Source: Sulfurospirillum_A sp029027265 (GTDB lineage: Bacteria; Campylobacterota; Campylobacteria; Campylobacterales; Sulfurospirillaceae). Taken from it: DNA of 64,000 nucleotides. Shown here one piece after another: positions 54,980-62,948 of this stretch. Position numbers and translations under genes: made by a program. The notes under the pieces are model-generated. The model worked only from the letters and a program-made list of their open reading frames with translations. It did not search any database and was not told the origin of the DNA. The DNA is taken from positions 1,798,001-1,862,000 of the forward strand of contig CP093061.1 in assembly GCA_029027265.1 (NCBI GenBank). Direction: 5' to 3'. Positions within the stretch are counted from its first letter, which is position 1. Every line of letters starts with the position of its first letter.

Positions 54980-56636
54980 CTCTTAGAACCTCTTCAAGTG
55001 TTGTGTCACCTCTTAGTGCCTTTAAAAGACCATCTACTATCATTGGCTCAAAATCATCTTCCTCTTCAGCTTTTCTTGCTATCTCATATTTATTCATATT
55101 AATTGAAATCATATGCGATACTGTTTCACTAATTCTTAAAATTTCACTTATCATAGTTCTTCCATTGTATCCTGTAAATGAGCACTTAATGCAGCCTTCA
55201 CCCTTATAAAACTGATACGTCTCTGGCATATGCTCCTTGATTTTTTCAAGCATTTTTACTGGTGGTATAAACTCTTTTTTACAACTTGGGCAGATTTTTC
55301 TTACAAGACGTTGAGCCACTACACCTATGAGTGAATCTGCTATAAGGTATGGTTCTAAATCCATCTGTATCATTCTAGTTATTGCACTTGGAGCATCATT
55401 TGTATGAAGTGTTGTAAACACCAAGTGTCCAGTCAAAGAAGCTTGAACAGAAATATTAAGCGTTTCAGCGTCTCTAATCTCACCAACCATGATAATATCA
55501 GGATCTTGTCTCAAAATTGAGCGAAGTACATCAGCAAAGCCGTAGTTAATCTTGTCACTTACTTGAATCTGTTGAGCAAGTGGAAGTTGATACTCTATAG
55601 GATCTTCTATAGTTATCATTTTATTTTCTACACTTTTTATCTCATTAAGAGCTGCATAGAGTGTTGTTGTTTTACCACTTCCTGTTGGTCCCGTAATAAA
55701 AACTATACCATAAGGAGAACAAAGTATTTCACTAAAAAGTTTTAGATTCTTCTCTTCCATACCCAAGTCTTTTAGTTTTAAAAGTATCTTATTTGAATCA
55801 AGTATTCTCATCACTATCGACTCACCATGCATAGTTGGAGCAGTTGAGAGTCTAAAGTCATATTTGTTGTTATCTACTTCCATAGAAAAACGTCCATCTT
55901 GTGACTTTCTCTTTTCTGAAATATCCAAATTGCCTAAAATCTTTATACGAGAAGCAAGAGCGTTGTAAACTTCTAAATCAAAAATAAAACTCTCTCTTAA
56001 AACACCATCAACTCTAATTCTTACAGATACATTAAAACCTGAAGGCTCAATATGTATATCACTTGCTTTTGCCATGATAGCACTCTTTATTATCTGCTCA
56101 ATGAGTTGCATGATAGAGCTTTGCTCACTATCAGTTTTGTAAGTACCTGAGTTTATCTCTCTTTTTATGTTAGCTACAATAGCTTTTGTTGTTGAGATAA
56201 TTTCAAGTCTATCAAAAACATATAAGATATCATTGTGTAACGAAACATAAAGTTTTATAGGTTTTGTAGCAATGCTTTTTTCTAAAAGTTCTATAGACTC
56301 GTAGTCTAGTGGGTCAGAAACCGTTACATGTATATGCTCATCATCTTCCATAAACACAACAGCATCAGCATTTTTAAGTAACTTAGTAGAAAAAGTACTC
56401 ATAAGTTGATAATCTACGTCCACACCATATAAATCTATAAAATCTATATTTAACTGTTCTGCTAAAAGCTCGGTAAACTCTTTTTCTGTTATATACCCAT
56501 TTTGAACAAAAATTTGACCAAGTTTTTTTGTAAAATAACTCTCTTTTTGTTCTACCAAAGCAGCCACAAGCTGTTCGTTTGTTATGAAACCTTTTTCTTC
56601 AAGTATATCACCTATACGTATTTTTTGTCGTATCAT
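54969..56636 (-). CDS. mshE: MshE-like extension ATPase with tandem MshEN motifs, cluster 2
   Basis: A 555-residue secretion ATPase. The N-terminus has two 24-residue MshEN motifs: residues 7-30 (R-IGDIL..GFI....L...L..Q) and 38-61 (K-LGQIF..GYI....F...L..Q), with both terminal Gln kept and Arg/Lys leading. MshEN pairs bind c-di-GMP in Vibrio MshE, so this enzyme is probably c-di-GMP-controlled. The catalytic core has GPTGSGKTT, DIHIEP, IIMVGEIRD, TLHTND, and a CPSC...CIKC zinc loop. The ATG overlaps the stop of a 28-codon ORF. Confidence 0.9.
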   Translation of the reverse strand: MIRQKIRIGDILEEKGFITNEQLVAALVEQKESYFTKKLGQIFVQNGYITEKEFTELLAEQLNIDFIDLYGVDVDYQLMSTFSTKLLKNADAVVFMEDDEHIHVTVSDPLDYESIELLEKSIATKPIKLYVSLHNDILYVFDRLEIISTTKAIVANIKREINSGTYKTDSEQSSIMQLIEQIIKSAIMAKASDIHIEPSGFNVSVRIRVDGVLRESFIFDLEVYNALASRIKILGNLDISEKRKSQDGRFSMEVDNNKYDFRLSTAPTMHGESIVMRILDSNKILLKLKDLGMEEKNLKLFSEILCSPYGIVFITGPTGSGKTTTLYAALNEIKSVENKMITIEDPIEYQLPLAQQIQVSDKINYGFADVLRSILRQDPDIIMVGEIRDAETLNISVQASLTGHLVFTTLHTNDAPSAITRMIQMDLEPYLIADSLIGVVAQRLVRKICPSCKKEFIPPVKMLEKIKEHMPETYQFYKGEGCIKCSFTGYNGRTMISEILRISETVSHMISINMNKYEIARKAEEEDDFEPMIVDGLLKALRGDTTLEEVLRVAK

Positions 56637-56722
56637 TACAGGTACCAGTGCATTTTATTTTTTTTACCGTCTATATATTCTTCTACATGTAAAAACATTT
56701 CTAATAAAATCAACGTTTTCAT
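56636..56722 (-). CDS. Putative 28-residue ORF between mshN2 and mshE2
   Basis: ATG at 56722 overlaps the mshN2 stop (ATGA), and its TAA overlaps the mshE2 ATG (TAATG). The product begins MKTLILLEMFLHVEEYIDGK and ends MHWYL. It fills the 82-base gap exactly, which suggests it is translated, either as a small protein or to carry ribosomes to mshE2. Cluster 1 has a 183-residue exported protein at this position; no clear similarity is seen. A TACATGTA octamer lies inside. Confidence 0.45.
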   Translation of the reverse strand: MKTLILLEMFLHVEEYIDGKKNKMHWYL

Positions 56723-57408
56723 ATTTTATCCCTATAAAGCTTCAATAATTTTTCAATTTTCCCTGAACTATAATACTCAAGATACAGATGTAAAGCTTTT
56801 ATAGCATCTTCAGTGTTACCAAGAGCTTTTTTTGACTTTGCATAAATAATCCAAGCCGATTCATCACCTGAACTTAGTTTACTTGCTTTTTTTGACCAAT
56901 AAATACTCTTTTCAAAATTTTGTGTATCAAAATAAAGATATGCAAGTCCCATAGCAGATTCAAAATCTTCTACTACTCTAAAACGTTTTAAAAGAACTTC
57001 TTCACTCTTTACCTCTTTTACATGTAAATAAATCTTACTCTTTTTTGTTATCGGCTCCTCTTTTACTTCAACTACCTCTTTTTTAATACTACTTGGTAAA
57101 TTTAGTTTAGAGGAAAGTTTTATGGTGTTAAACTCTGGAATATTTGTAACAATAGATTCTTTTTTTACTATTTTTAGTTCTTGTTGTATAGCCTCATATT
57201 TTTGAACTTTAGGGGTTTTTTTTGGTATCTCTTTATTTTGTACTTCTTTTACATGTACAGGTTTATCTACAACAACTACTTGGTTGATACTTACTGCGTA
57301 ATAACTCACAACAATAAGAAAAAATAAAATAATAAATATTTTAATATACTTTTTTATTTTTATAAACTTTACTCTTTTTTCTAAATCTTCAAATCTTGTA
57401 TTAGTCAT
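56719..57408 (-). CDS. MshN-like TPR membrane protein, cluster 2
   Basis: A 229-residue protein with one N-terminal membrane helix (about residues 22-42, IFIILFFLIVVSYYAVS), a charged linker, and a C-terminal TPR segment (NFEKSIYWSKKASKLSSGDE, then AIKALHLYLEYY). Same layout as the 287-residue cluster 1 paralogue but with a shorter linker. It overlaps mshM2 by eight bases. Two octamers lie in its linker. Role inferred from synteny. Confidence 0.65.
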   Translation of the reverse strand: MTNTRFEDLEKRVKFIKIKKYIKIFIILFFLIVVSYYAVSINQVVVVDKPVHVKEVQNKEIPKKTPKVQKYEAIQQELKIVKKESIVTNIPEFNTIKLSSKLNLPSSIKKEVVEVKEEPITKKSKIYLHVKEVKSEEVLLKRFRVVEDFESAMGLAYLYFDTQNFEKSIYWSKKASKLSSGDESAWIIYAKSKKALGNTEDAIKALHLYLEYYSSGKIEKLLKLYRDKI

Positions 57409-58198
57409 GAATTATGTCCAAATCAAGTGCGACCATCATTATAAGATTTGGATGAAGTTTTTGATATTTTTTAATTCCATTAATCTTTGCATAGTTTAAA
57501 AATTTCATTAAAACATAGAGAAATTTTTTGATTGTTCTAAAGTTCCCATCGGTATATTTTGTTATTTTTTTAGCATCATTATTAGAAAACATAAAAGCTA
57601 TCTCACTATGTAAATTTGATATTAATGAACTCTGAATATACCTACAAACTTCATTTACATCAAGATTTCCATAGTTTACAACCACTTTTGTTCTAGATTT
57701 AAAATGCTTTTTTTCTAAAATGACTGAACCCTCTTCTTTGTGCATAGACAAGACAAACTGTAAAACCTTAGTATCACTCAAAATTCGTATAAGTTCAAAC
57801 TGCTCTTCATTTAAAAGTTGTGCTTCATCTATAAAAATTGTATTAATTGTATTTTTATACTCTTTTATAAGTTCATCTTTTAGAGTATTAAAACTTATTT
57901 CTTTATTAAATTCCATACCTTTTGCTTCATAAAGGAGCTTTAACAAATCTCTTTTATCAAAAAAAGGATGATCAATAAAAACTGTAATTTGTCCATTTTT
58001 TATCTTCTCATTAAGAAGTTTCAAAATATAGCTTTTACCAACTCCTGGATCACCTAGGAGAAAAATAAGAGGAGCATTTCTCTCCTCTATTGCATCTTTT
58101 ATTTTGTTTTTGGCAATCTCCGCACTACTACTATCAAAATAGTACTTAGTATTTATATCATCTCTAAATAAAATCCCTGCATTTACAAAATCACGCAT
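57401..58198 (-). CDS. mshM: MshM/ExeA-like AAA+ ATPase, cluster 2
   Basis: A 265-residue AAA+ ATPase: Walker A GDPGVGKS near residue 48, Walker B IFIDEAQL near residue 121, sensor region FVLSMHKEEGS. It is close in length and layout to the cluster 1 copy at 5149-5955. Expected role is secretin assembly or placement. The start shares a base with the mshL2 stop. Confidence 0.82.
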   Translation of the reverse strand: MRDFVNAGILFRDDINTKYYFDSSSAEIAKNKIKDAIEERNAPLIFLLGDPGVGKSYILKLLNEKIKNGQITVFIDHPFFDKRDLLKLLYEAKGMEFNKEISFNTLKDELIKEYKNTINTIFIDEAQLLNEEQFELIRILSDTKVLQFVLSMHKEEGSVILEKKHFKSRTKVVVNYGNLDVNEVCRYIQSSLISNLHSEIAFMFSNNDAKKITKYTDGNFRTIKKFLYVLMKFLNYAKINGIKKYQKLHPNLIMMVALDLDIIHD

Positions 58199-59641
58199 TA
58201 TTTAGCTTCTTTATTATACTTTTCATCAATATCATCCAAAGTTGGATTATGTTGCCCATCTACTATGCGAGGTACAATAACAATAATAAGCTCACCTTTT
58301 TTTACGATCTTTGAACTACTTTGAAATAATTTTCCTAAAAGTGGTATAGAGGAGAGTCCTGGGACACTAGTATCTTCATATGTTTCATGTTTTCCTATCA
58401 ATCCACCAATAACAACTTTGTGATTATTTTTTACTTTCACTATTGAAGAGAGTTGTTTTATTTTAATATCTGGAGCTAAAATTGGTATGCCTTTTGTATC
58501 AAGGTGCTCTTTTCCTTTCACCAACTCACTTATAACTGGATTTATCTTCAAAATAATATAGTCATTTTTCGTAACTTGAGGAGTAATGGAAAGTGTAACT
58601 CCTACAAATGTAGAATCATTTTCGTAGCTTATTACAGTATTTCCACTATCACTTGATAAGTCTATTGTACTTTCAGTTTGGTATCTGTAGTTTACCTCTG
58701 TTCCCACATTTATGATTGCTGGTTGGTTATTTAGTGTCATTATTTTTGGGTTCGATACTATATTGACATCACCCTGAGTTTTTAAAAATTTCATCAATCC
58801 TTTCATACTAAAATCATATCCAACTAAATAATTTGGTTTTCTAAGCGTGTTTACTACTGTACCATCTGATATACGTGAACGAAGTGCATCTGAAGTGCCA
58901 TTGATAGTTAGTTCAAACTTACTCCAATCTATGCCCTCAGTATGATCTTTAGAATAGAGAACCTCAATAATCTTAGCTTCAAGAAGTATCTCTTTATGTA
59001 GTCTATCCATTAATGTAGTTATATACTTCTCGACCCTAAAAAGCTGTTTTTTTTGTTCCTGTAACAGTAAGCATACCGCCTTCTTGATTTATGAGCACTT
59101 TACTTTTTATTTGTTGATTATCTTCATCTCTGTGAAGTATATAACCAACATCTTCTGAAATCTTATCCCAAAACCTAAACTCTGAGGAAAAACTCATTAA
59201 AGTTAAATCTGTACTTTCGCCAGCATTTCCTGATGAGCCTGTTTTTAAAACCTTATTTGTACTACTCTTTCTCTCAATAAAACTAACATAATCAATAAAA
59301 TAAATTTTAGTTTTAAAATTAGCAATTTTAAGTATTTTTTGGTTGTTTTTAAGCTCATAGAAAATATTGTTTTCACTAAGCATCAAATCAAGTAAATCTT
59401 TTAAAGAGTACTCTTCTACGTTTATATAATTAAGCTTTTTATCAAGTGTCTTTTTTACACTACTATCTTCAAAAATAATAGTCATTTTACATTCATCTGA
59501 AATGTTTTCAATAACATCCATAATGCTTATACTCTGTCCATTTGTCTCTTTTATGTTAAATGAGAAAAACTTATTTTCACAGTTTGCACTTAAACTTAAT
59601 GAAAAAATACTTATTAATAGATTCACTATAATCAATCTCAT
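58198..59641 (-). pseudogene. mshL: MshL-like secretin, cluster 2; frameshift in an A8 tract
   Basis: A secretin broken by one base. The first frame (59641-59036) has a signal peptide, a STN-like domain and MLTVTGTKK, then reads AF and stops. The rest, from RVEKYITTLMDRLHKE on, is one base out and carries the secretin signature VPGLSSIPLLGKLF. The gene runs through A8 on the coding strand (T8 at 59047-59054); A7 would give TGTKKQLFRVEKYI, aligning with TGSKQQLERVEKYI of cluster 1 and a 480-residue protein. The ORF beginning MDRL at 59010 is therefore not a true start. Could be an error, slippage or a phase switch. Confidence 0.87.
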
Positions 59642-59643
59642 TT

Positions 59644-60015
59644 TTACTTATCCTCGACTTTCACTATATTATCTCTTCTTTTTATACCAATTTTTACAAT
59701 TTTTTCACTATTCTTTGCCAATATACTCTTTTCTCCTATTTGAATTATTTTATACCCATTTACTTTATCTCCAACGCTATACCAATGAGAATTTACAAAA
59801 ACTCTATTGTTTAGTATTGATATAATATTAAATGTTTTCTCTTGTTGTTTATTTTCAAAAGCTTTTTTGACAACTTCTTGTCCTCTTTGAAAAGGATCGT
59901 ATTTTACTTGAACTATTGCTTTCTTTTGTGGCGGAATTATCAGTTTTTCAATCCTAATTTTTAAATCTTGTGCATATAGACTCATAACCATTGCACAAAT
60001 CAATACTAGTTTCAT
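59644..60015 (-). CDS. MshK-like (PilP-like) periplasmic protein, cluster 2
   Basis: A 123-residue exported protein: signal peptide MKLVLICAMVMSLYA, then a short linker and a beta domain with FNIISILNNRVFVNSHWYSV, as in PilP-type proteins. It lacks the extra 30 residues of the cluster 1 copy. It overlaps mshJ2 by four bases and lies two bases before mshL2. Confidence 0.6.
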   Translation of the reverse strand: MKLVLICAMVMSLYAQDLKIRIEKLIIPPQKKAIVQVKYDPFQRGQEVVKKAFENKQQEKTFNIISILNNRVFVNSHWYSVGDKVNGYKIIQIGEKSILAKNSEKIVKIGIKRRDNIVKVEDK

Positions 60016-60617
60016 AGTCCTACTCCATAAGCACTTATTTCAAAACTAAACTCAACACCATCTTTTGCAAGGTTCATATCTATTTTATTAAACTCTAAAA
60101 GTGTTTCAAAGTTTTCAATATACTGTATTAAAGCCAAAATATCTCTATATTTTCCTACGCCATCAAGTTTTATATTTTTTCTAAGTTTCAAGAAACTAAT
60201 TGAGCCATCTTTTGCATCACTACTTTTAAGAGAACTCACTTTTAAATCTCTTTTTACACTAAACCTAAGTATATTATCTAAGGTATTTGCCCAACGCATA
60301 TCATTAAAAAAGGCGTATCGTATTTTATATACATTTGACATTATGTAATCTATCTCACCTTTTTGAATTTCAAGTTTTTCTTTTGCTACTAATAAATCTT
60401 TTGTCTTCATTGATTGCTGCTTTTTTAGTTTACTTGCAGTATTCCTGCTAAGACTGAGTTGCAGTGTATTTACGCTATCTTTTAGCTCATTTTGACGCTC
60501 CAATATTGGAGGAACAAAATAATTTAGTAAAAATCCAATAGCTATAATAAATAAAGAAAATATCATTAACTTTTGATTTTTATCTGCTGTTCTTAGGTAC
60601 TTATCAAAGGTTTTCAT
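60012..60617 (-). CDS. MshJ-like (PilO-like) assembly protein, cluster 2
   Basis: A 201-residue bitopic protein with a membrane helix at about residues 17-37 (MIFSLFIIAIGFLLNYFV), a coiled coil, and a PilO-type periplasmic domain with FLKLRKNIKLDGVGKYRDIL. Same layout and place as the cluster 1 copy. It overlaps both neighbours by four bases (ATGA). Confidence 0.65.
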   Translation of the reverse strand: MKTFDKYLRTADKNQKLMIFSLFIIAIGFLLNYFVPPILERQNELKDSVNTLQLSLSRNTASKLKKQQSMKTKDLLVAKEKLEIQKGEIDYIMSNVYKIRYAFFNDMRWANTLDNILRFSVKRDLKVSSLKSSDAKDGSISFLKLRKNIKLDGVGKYRDILALIQYIENFETLLEFNKIDMNLAKDGVEFSFEISAYGVGL

Positions 60618-62104
60618 TGTTTAATCTCAATTTTACTAATGTATATATCTTTATCTGATTTTATCTCATCTGTTGTTATGCCTATAAAACCGCTACCTAT
60701 CAAATCTTCCATAAACATTGTAATACTGTCTCTCTTTTTATACTCTGCTATAATCTCTACGCTCATACTGCTTTTACCAGTTAAGAGTATCCTAGTAGTA
60801 GAGAGTGCGTGTTTTTGGAGAAGCCTGTTTACTTTAAAGACAAAACTACTATAGCCTTTTTTTGCATCTCTTAGATTTTCTAGTTGTGCCATACTTGTTG
60901 CTATATTTTGAACTCTTTTATTCATAATCATTTGTTTATTGCTTACAGTTTTTAACTCTTTATTCAAAGTATTAGTTTTTCTTTTATATCTTGATTGGTT
61001 TTTTTTAATAACATCATACTGAACCTGTAAAACATCTTGTTGCTTTTGTAGTTGGTCATTTTCAAACAAAAGAGAACCAATAAATGCTAAACTAATAAAC
61101 ACTAAAGAAGCTGCTACAAGTAAAATCTTGCCTGACTCTTTTTTATAAAAAGCAGGTTCTCTCTCAAACATAGTCAAATTATGTCTAAAATCTTTCTGCT
61201 CTAATTTATCATATATGTATGAAGTTACAATCTTTTCAAAAAAATTCCCATCTTCTTTGTTTCCAAAAATGTTAAAATCACGTACTTCAACATCACTCAT
61301 ACCAAAATTTTGTATAAACTCTCTAACACCTTTCATTCGCCCATTTTGAATACCAAAAAAGATTCTATCAACTTTTTCAAAACCAAATACACTTCTATTG
61401 TAAACTACAATATCATTAATTTTCATCAGCATTGTGGAAAAAAGAGATTCTAATTCATTGAAAAGAGTAGTTTCCCCGCTCTCATAAGTTGAACTATCAA
61501 GTCCTTTTATGAAAAGATGTTCTTTTAAAGCTTCTATAGTAATATCTACTCCAACAACTTCAAGTTTTTTTACCATCTCTTCAAGATTCATTAAAGATTT
61601 TGTAGATAAGTACGTACCATCTTTATATATGCTCAAAAAGGCTTCATGTTCATCTATATAAACAAAAAGGTCATTTTTTGGTTCTATAATCTTGTTTTTA
61701 TATAATGTTGTAAAAGAGAGAAAAGGAAGTGCCAAAAAATCTATCTGTTTTATTTTACTCAAAACTGAATTTAAAGATGCTGTTATTCTATTTTCTTCTA
61801 TTGCAAAAGCTTCAATTAAAATGCTATTTTCATAATCCAACTCTTTTTTAGTATAAGCAATTTTGTATTTTTTTTGCAAGTCTAAACCTGCATCATCGTA
61901 CATTTTTATCTCTACATTTATTTTAAGCTCATCATCACTCATTGTCTGAGGAACTTTAAAACTATGTAAAATCACATCACTATAAGAGATTCTTGAGCCT
62001 ATAAAAGACTTTTTATCTAGTTGTTTATCGAAGTTTATTCCATCGTAAGTGATAGAGATACTATCAAATGGATCAATATAAGTAAGTTTTCTTTCAACAG
62101 CCAT
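60614..62104 (-). CDS. MshI-like (PilM/PilN or GspL-like) assembly protein, cluster 2
   Basis: A 496-residue protein: cytoplasmic actin-like region (about 1-320), one membrane helix (about 328-348, LLVAASLVFISLAFIGSLLF), a coiled coil and a PilN-like periplasmic end. It shares DRIFFGIQNG and related segments with the cluster 1 copy at 1066-2583. AAGGTG precedes the ATG. It follows the frameshifted prepilin by a 15-base gap, so prepilins and machine are probably one operon. Confidence 0.7.
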   Translation of the reverse strand: MAVERKLTYIDPFDSISITYDGINFDKQLDKKSFIGSRISYSDVILHSFKVPQTMSDDELKINVEIKMYDDAGLDLQKKYKIAYTKKELDYENSILIEAFAIEENRITASLNSVLSKIKQIDFLALPFLSFTTLYKNKIIEPKNDLFVYIDEHEAFLSIYKDGTYLSTKSLMNLEEMVKKLEVVGVDITIEALKEHLFIKGLDSSTYESGETTLFNELESLFSTMLMKINDIVVYNRSVFGFEKVDRIFFGIQNGRMKGVREFIQNFGMSDVEVRDFNIFGNKEDGNFFEKIVTSYIYDKLEQKDFRHNLTMFEREPAFYKKESGKILLVAASLVFISLAFIGSLLFENDQLQKQQDVLQVQYDVIKKNQSRYKRKTNTLNKELKTVSNKQMIMNKRVQNIATSMAQLENLRDAKKGYSSFVFKVNRLLQKHALSTTRILLTGKSSMSVEIIAEYKKRDSITMFMEDLIGSGFIGITTDEIKSDKDIYISKIEIKQ

Positions 62105-62119
62105 ATAGCACCTTGATTT

Positions 62120-62517
62120 TTAATTTATTATAATATAACCTGATATAGGTTGAAGTGCAATTATATTGTTTTTTTCATTAAATCTTACAATTATGTTAGT
62201 ATTTTGAAGCAAAAGTTTTTTATCTTTAATATCGTATGGTCTTCCATATTCATCAAAACAGATTTGTATACTTCCTACTACATGTAAAGAGTCATCTAAA
62301 GTTATACATGTAGAGTTGTTTTCTTGACTCCAAGGTTTTTCAAAACTATTTACATCATTACCTATGGCATTTTTCTGAGTCTCTTTGATTTTTATTATTG
62401 CTTCATTTGTATATTGAAGTAGCCTATTATCTGGTAATAGATTCCCTCCAACAGAAGCTAAAATTCCATAAGAACAATAACAAAAATGAGTTCTACCATA
62501 CTAAATGCTTTTATCAT
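62120..62517 (-). pseudogene. Minor prepilin, cluster 2; one-base frameshift in the stalk helix
   Basis: ATG 62517 overlaps the upstream stop (ATGA). The frame reads MIKAFSMVELIFVIVLM and then EF-stop. Adding one G at about 62464-62467 (GG to GGG) gives VLMGILASVGGNLLPDN, a normal pilin stalk, and an open frame to 62120, about 132 residues ending GYIIIN. Cleavage would be at A^F with Glu5 kept. It would be a minor prepilin. Two TACATGTA octamers lie 26 bases apart in the globular part. Likely a sequence error, otherwise a decayed gene. Confidence 0.75.
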
Positions 62518-62948
62518 GGTCTTTGAAGTGTCCTTCTAGTTAGTTTTATATCAACTCCATTGTTTTTTGCATGAGTTGTAGTTTTTACTGTTACTTTTAA
62601 CATCACCATACCATGAGAGTCTTCTGTAGTTATATACTGAGTTTTAGCTACTCCGCAGTTTTCATTTTCATAAAGGTAATATTTCACAACTTCAATATCA
62701 GCTTCAAATCTTTTATCACTTGATATAAAATGTACATTTTCTAAACAATCAGTACTTCTGTTATGATCGCTTATAGCCAAAAGTGTCAACTCTATAGCAC
62801 TAGCCATAAAGAGTTCTGCTGATTCTTTAATATACAAATCTTTTGTCTGTTTAACTGAAATAGTAGCGTACTTCATAGCAAGAACAAGAATTCCACTTAG
62901 CAAAACTATGACCAAAAGTGCTTGAAGTATTCCAAATCCTCTACGCAT
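62514..62948 (-). CDS. Minor prepilin lacking Glu5 (MshP/GspK-like)
   Basis: A 144-residue prepilin with leader MRRG, then FGILQALLVIVLLSGILVLA. Mature residue 5 is Gln instead of the usual Glu, as in tip-type pseudopilins such as GspK, which suggests a place at the fibre tip. Two Cys (STDCLEN and NENCGVA) may pair. I use ATG 62948, which overlaps the upstream stop (TGATG), rather than TTG 62951. Position matches mshP in the Vibrio order. Confidence 0.75.
   Translation of the reverse strand: MRRGFGILQALLVIVLLSGILVLAMKYATISVKQTKDLYIKESAELFMASAIELTLLAISDHNRSTDCLENVHFISSDKRFEADIEVVKYYLYENENCGVAKTQYITTEDSHGMVMLKVTVKTTTHAKNNGVDIKLTRRTLQRP

Larger units (their letters stand above)
11111..62312. 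repeat. Iterated octamer palindrome TACATGTA (34 copies)
   Basis: Copies start at 11111, 11832, 14504, 15063, 16596, 18250, 18608, 18695, 23155, 23360, 23485, 25271, 25290, 25617, 27878, 30667, 32092, 32316, 32951, 33292, 33314, 33656, 34005, 34209, 35281, 43953, 48477, 53535, 56325, 56684, 57019, 57250, 62279 and 62305. Most are Y-TACATGTA-R, commonly CTACATGTAAAG. Most lie inside genes in any frame. None occurs at 1-11110 or 35289-43952. The coordinates span first to last copy and do not describe a continuous element. Confidence 0.9.

Noticed and set aside
58198..59010. Separate 270-residue secretin gene starting MDRLHKE
   Set aside because: The sequence upstream in the same frame continues the secretin (RVEKYITTL) and joins the first half by one base; the apparent start is internal.
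11111..62312. CRISPR array or DNA-uptake sequence explanation for TACATGTA
   Set aside because: Copies are unevenly spaced with no conserved spacers, and known uptake sequences are non-palindromic; I keep it as an iterated palindrome of unknown role.
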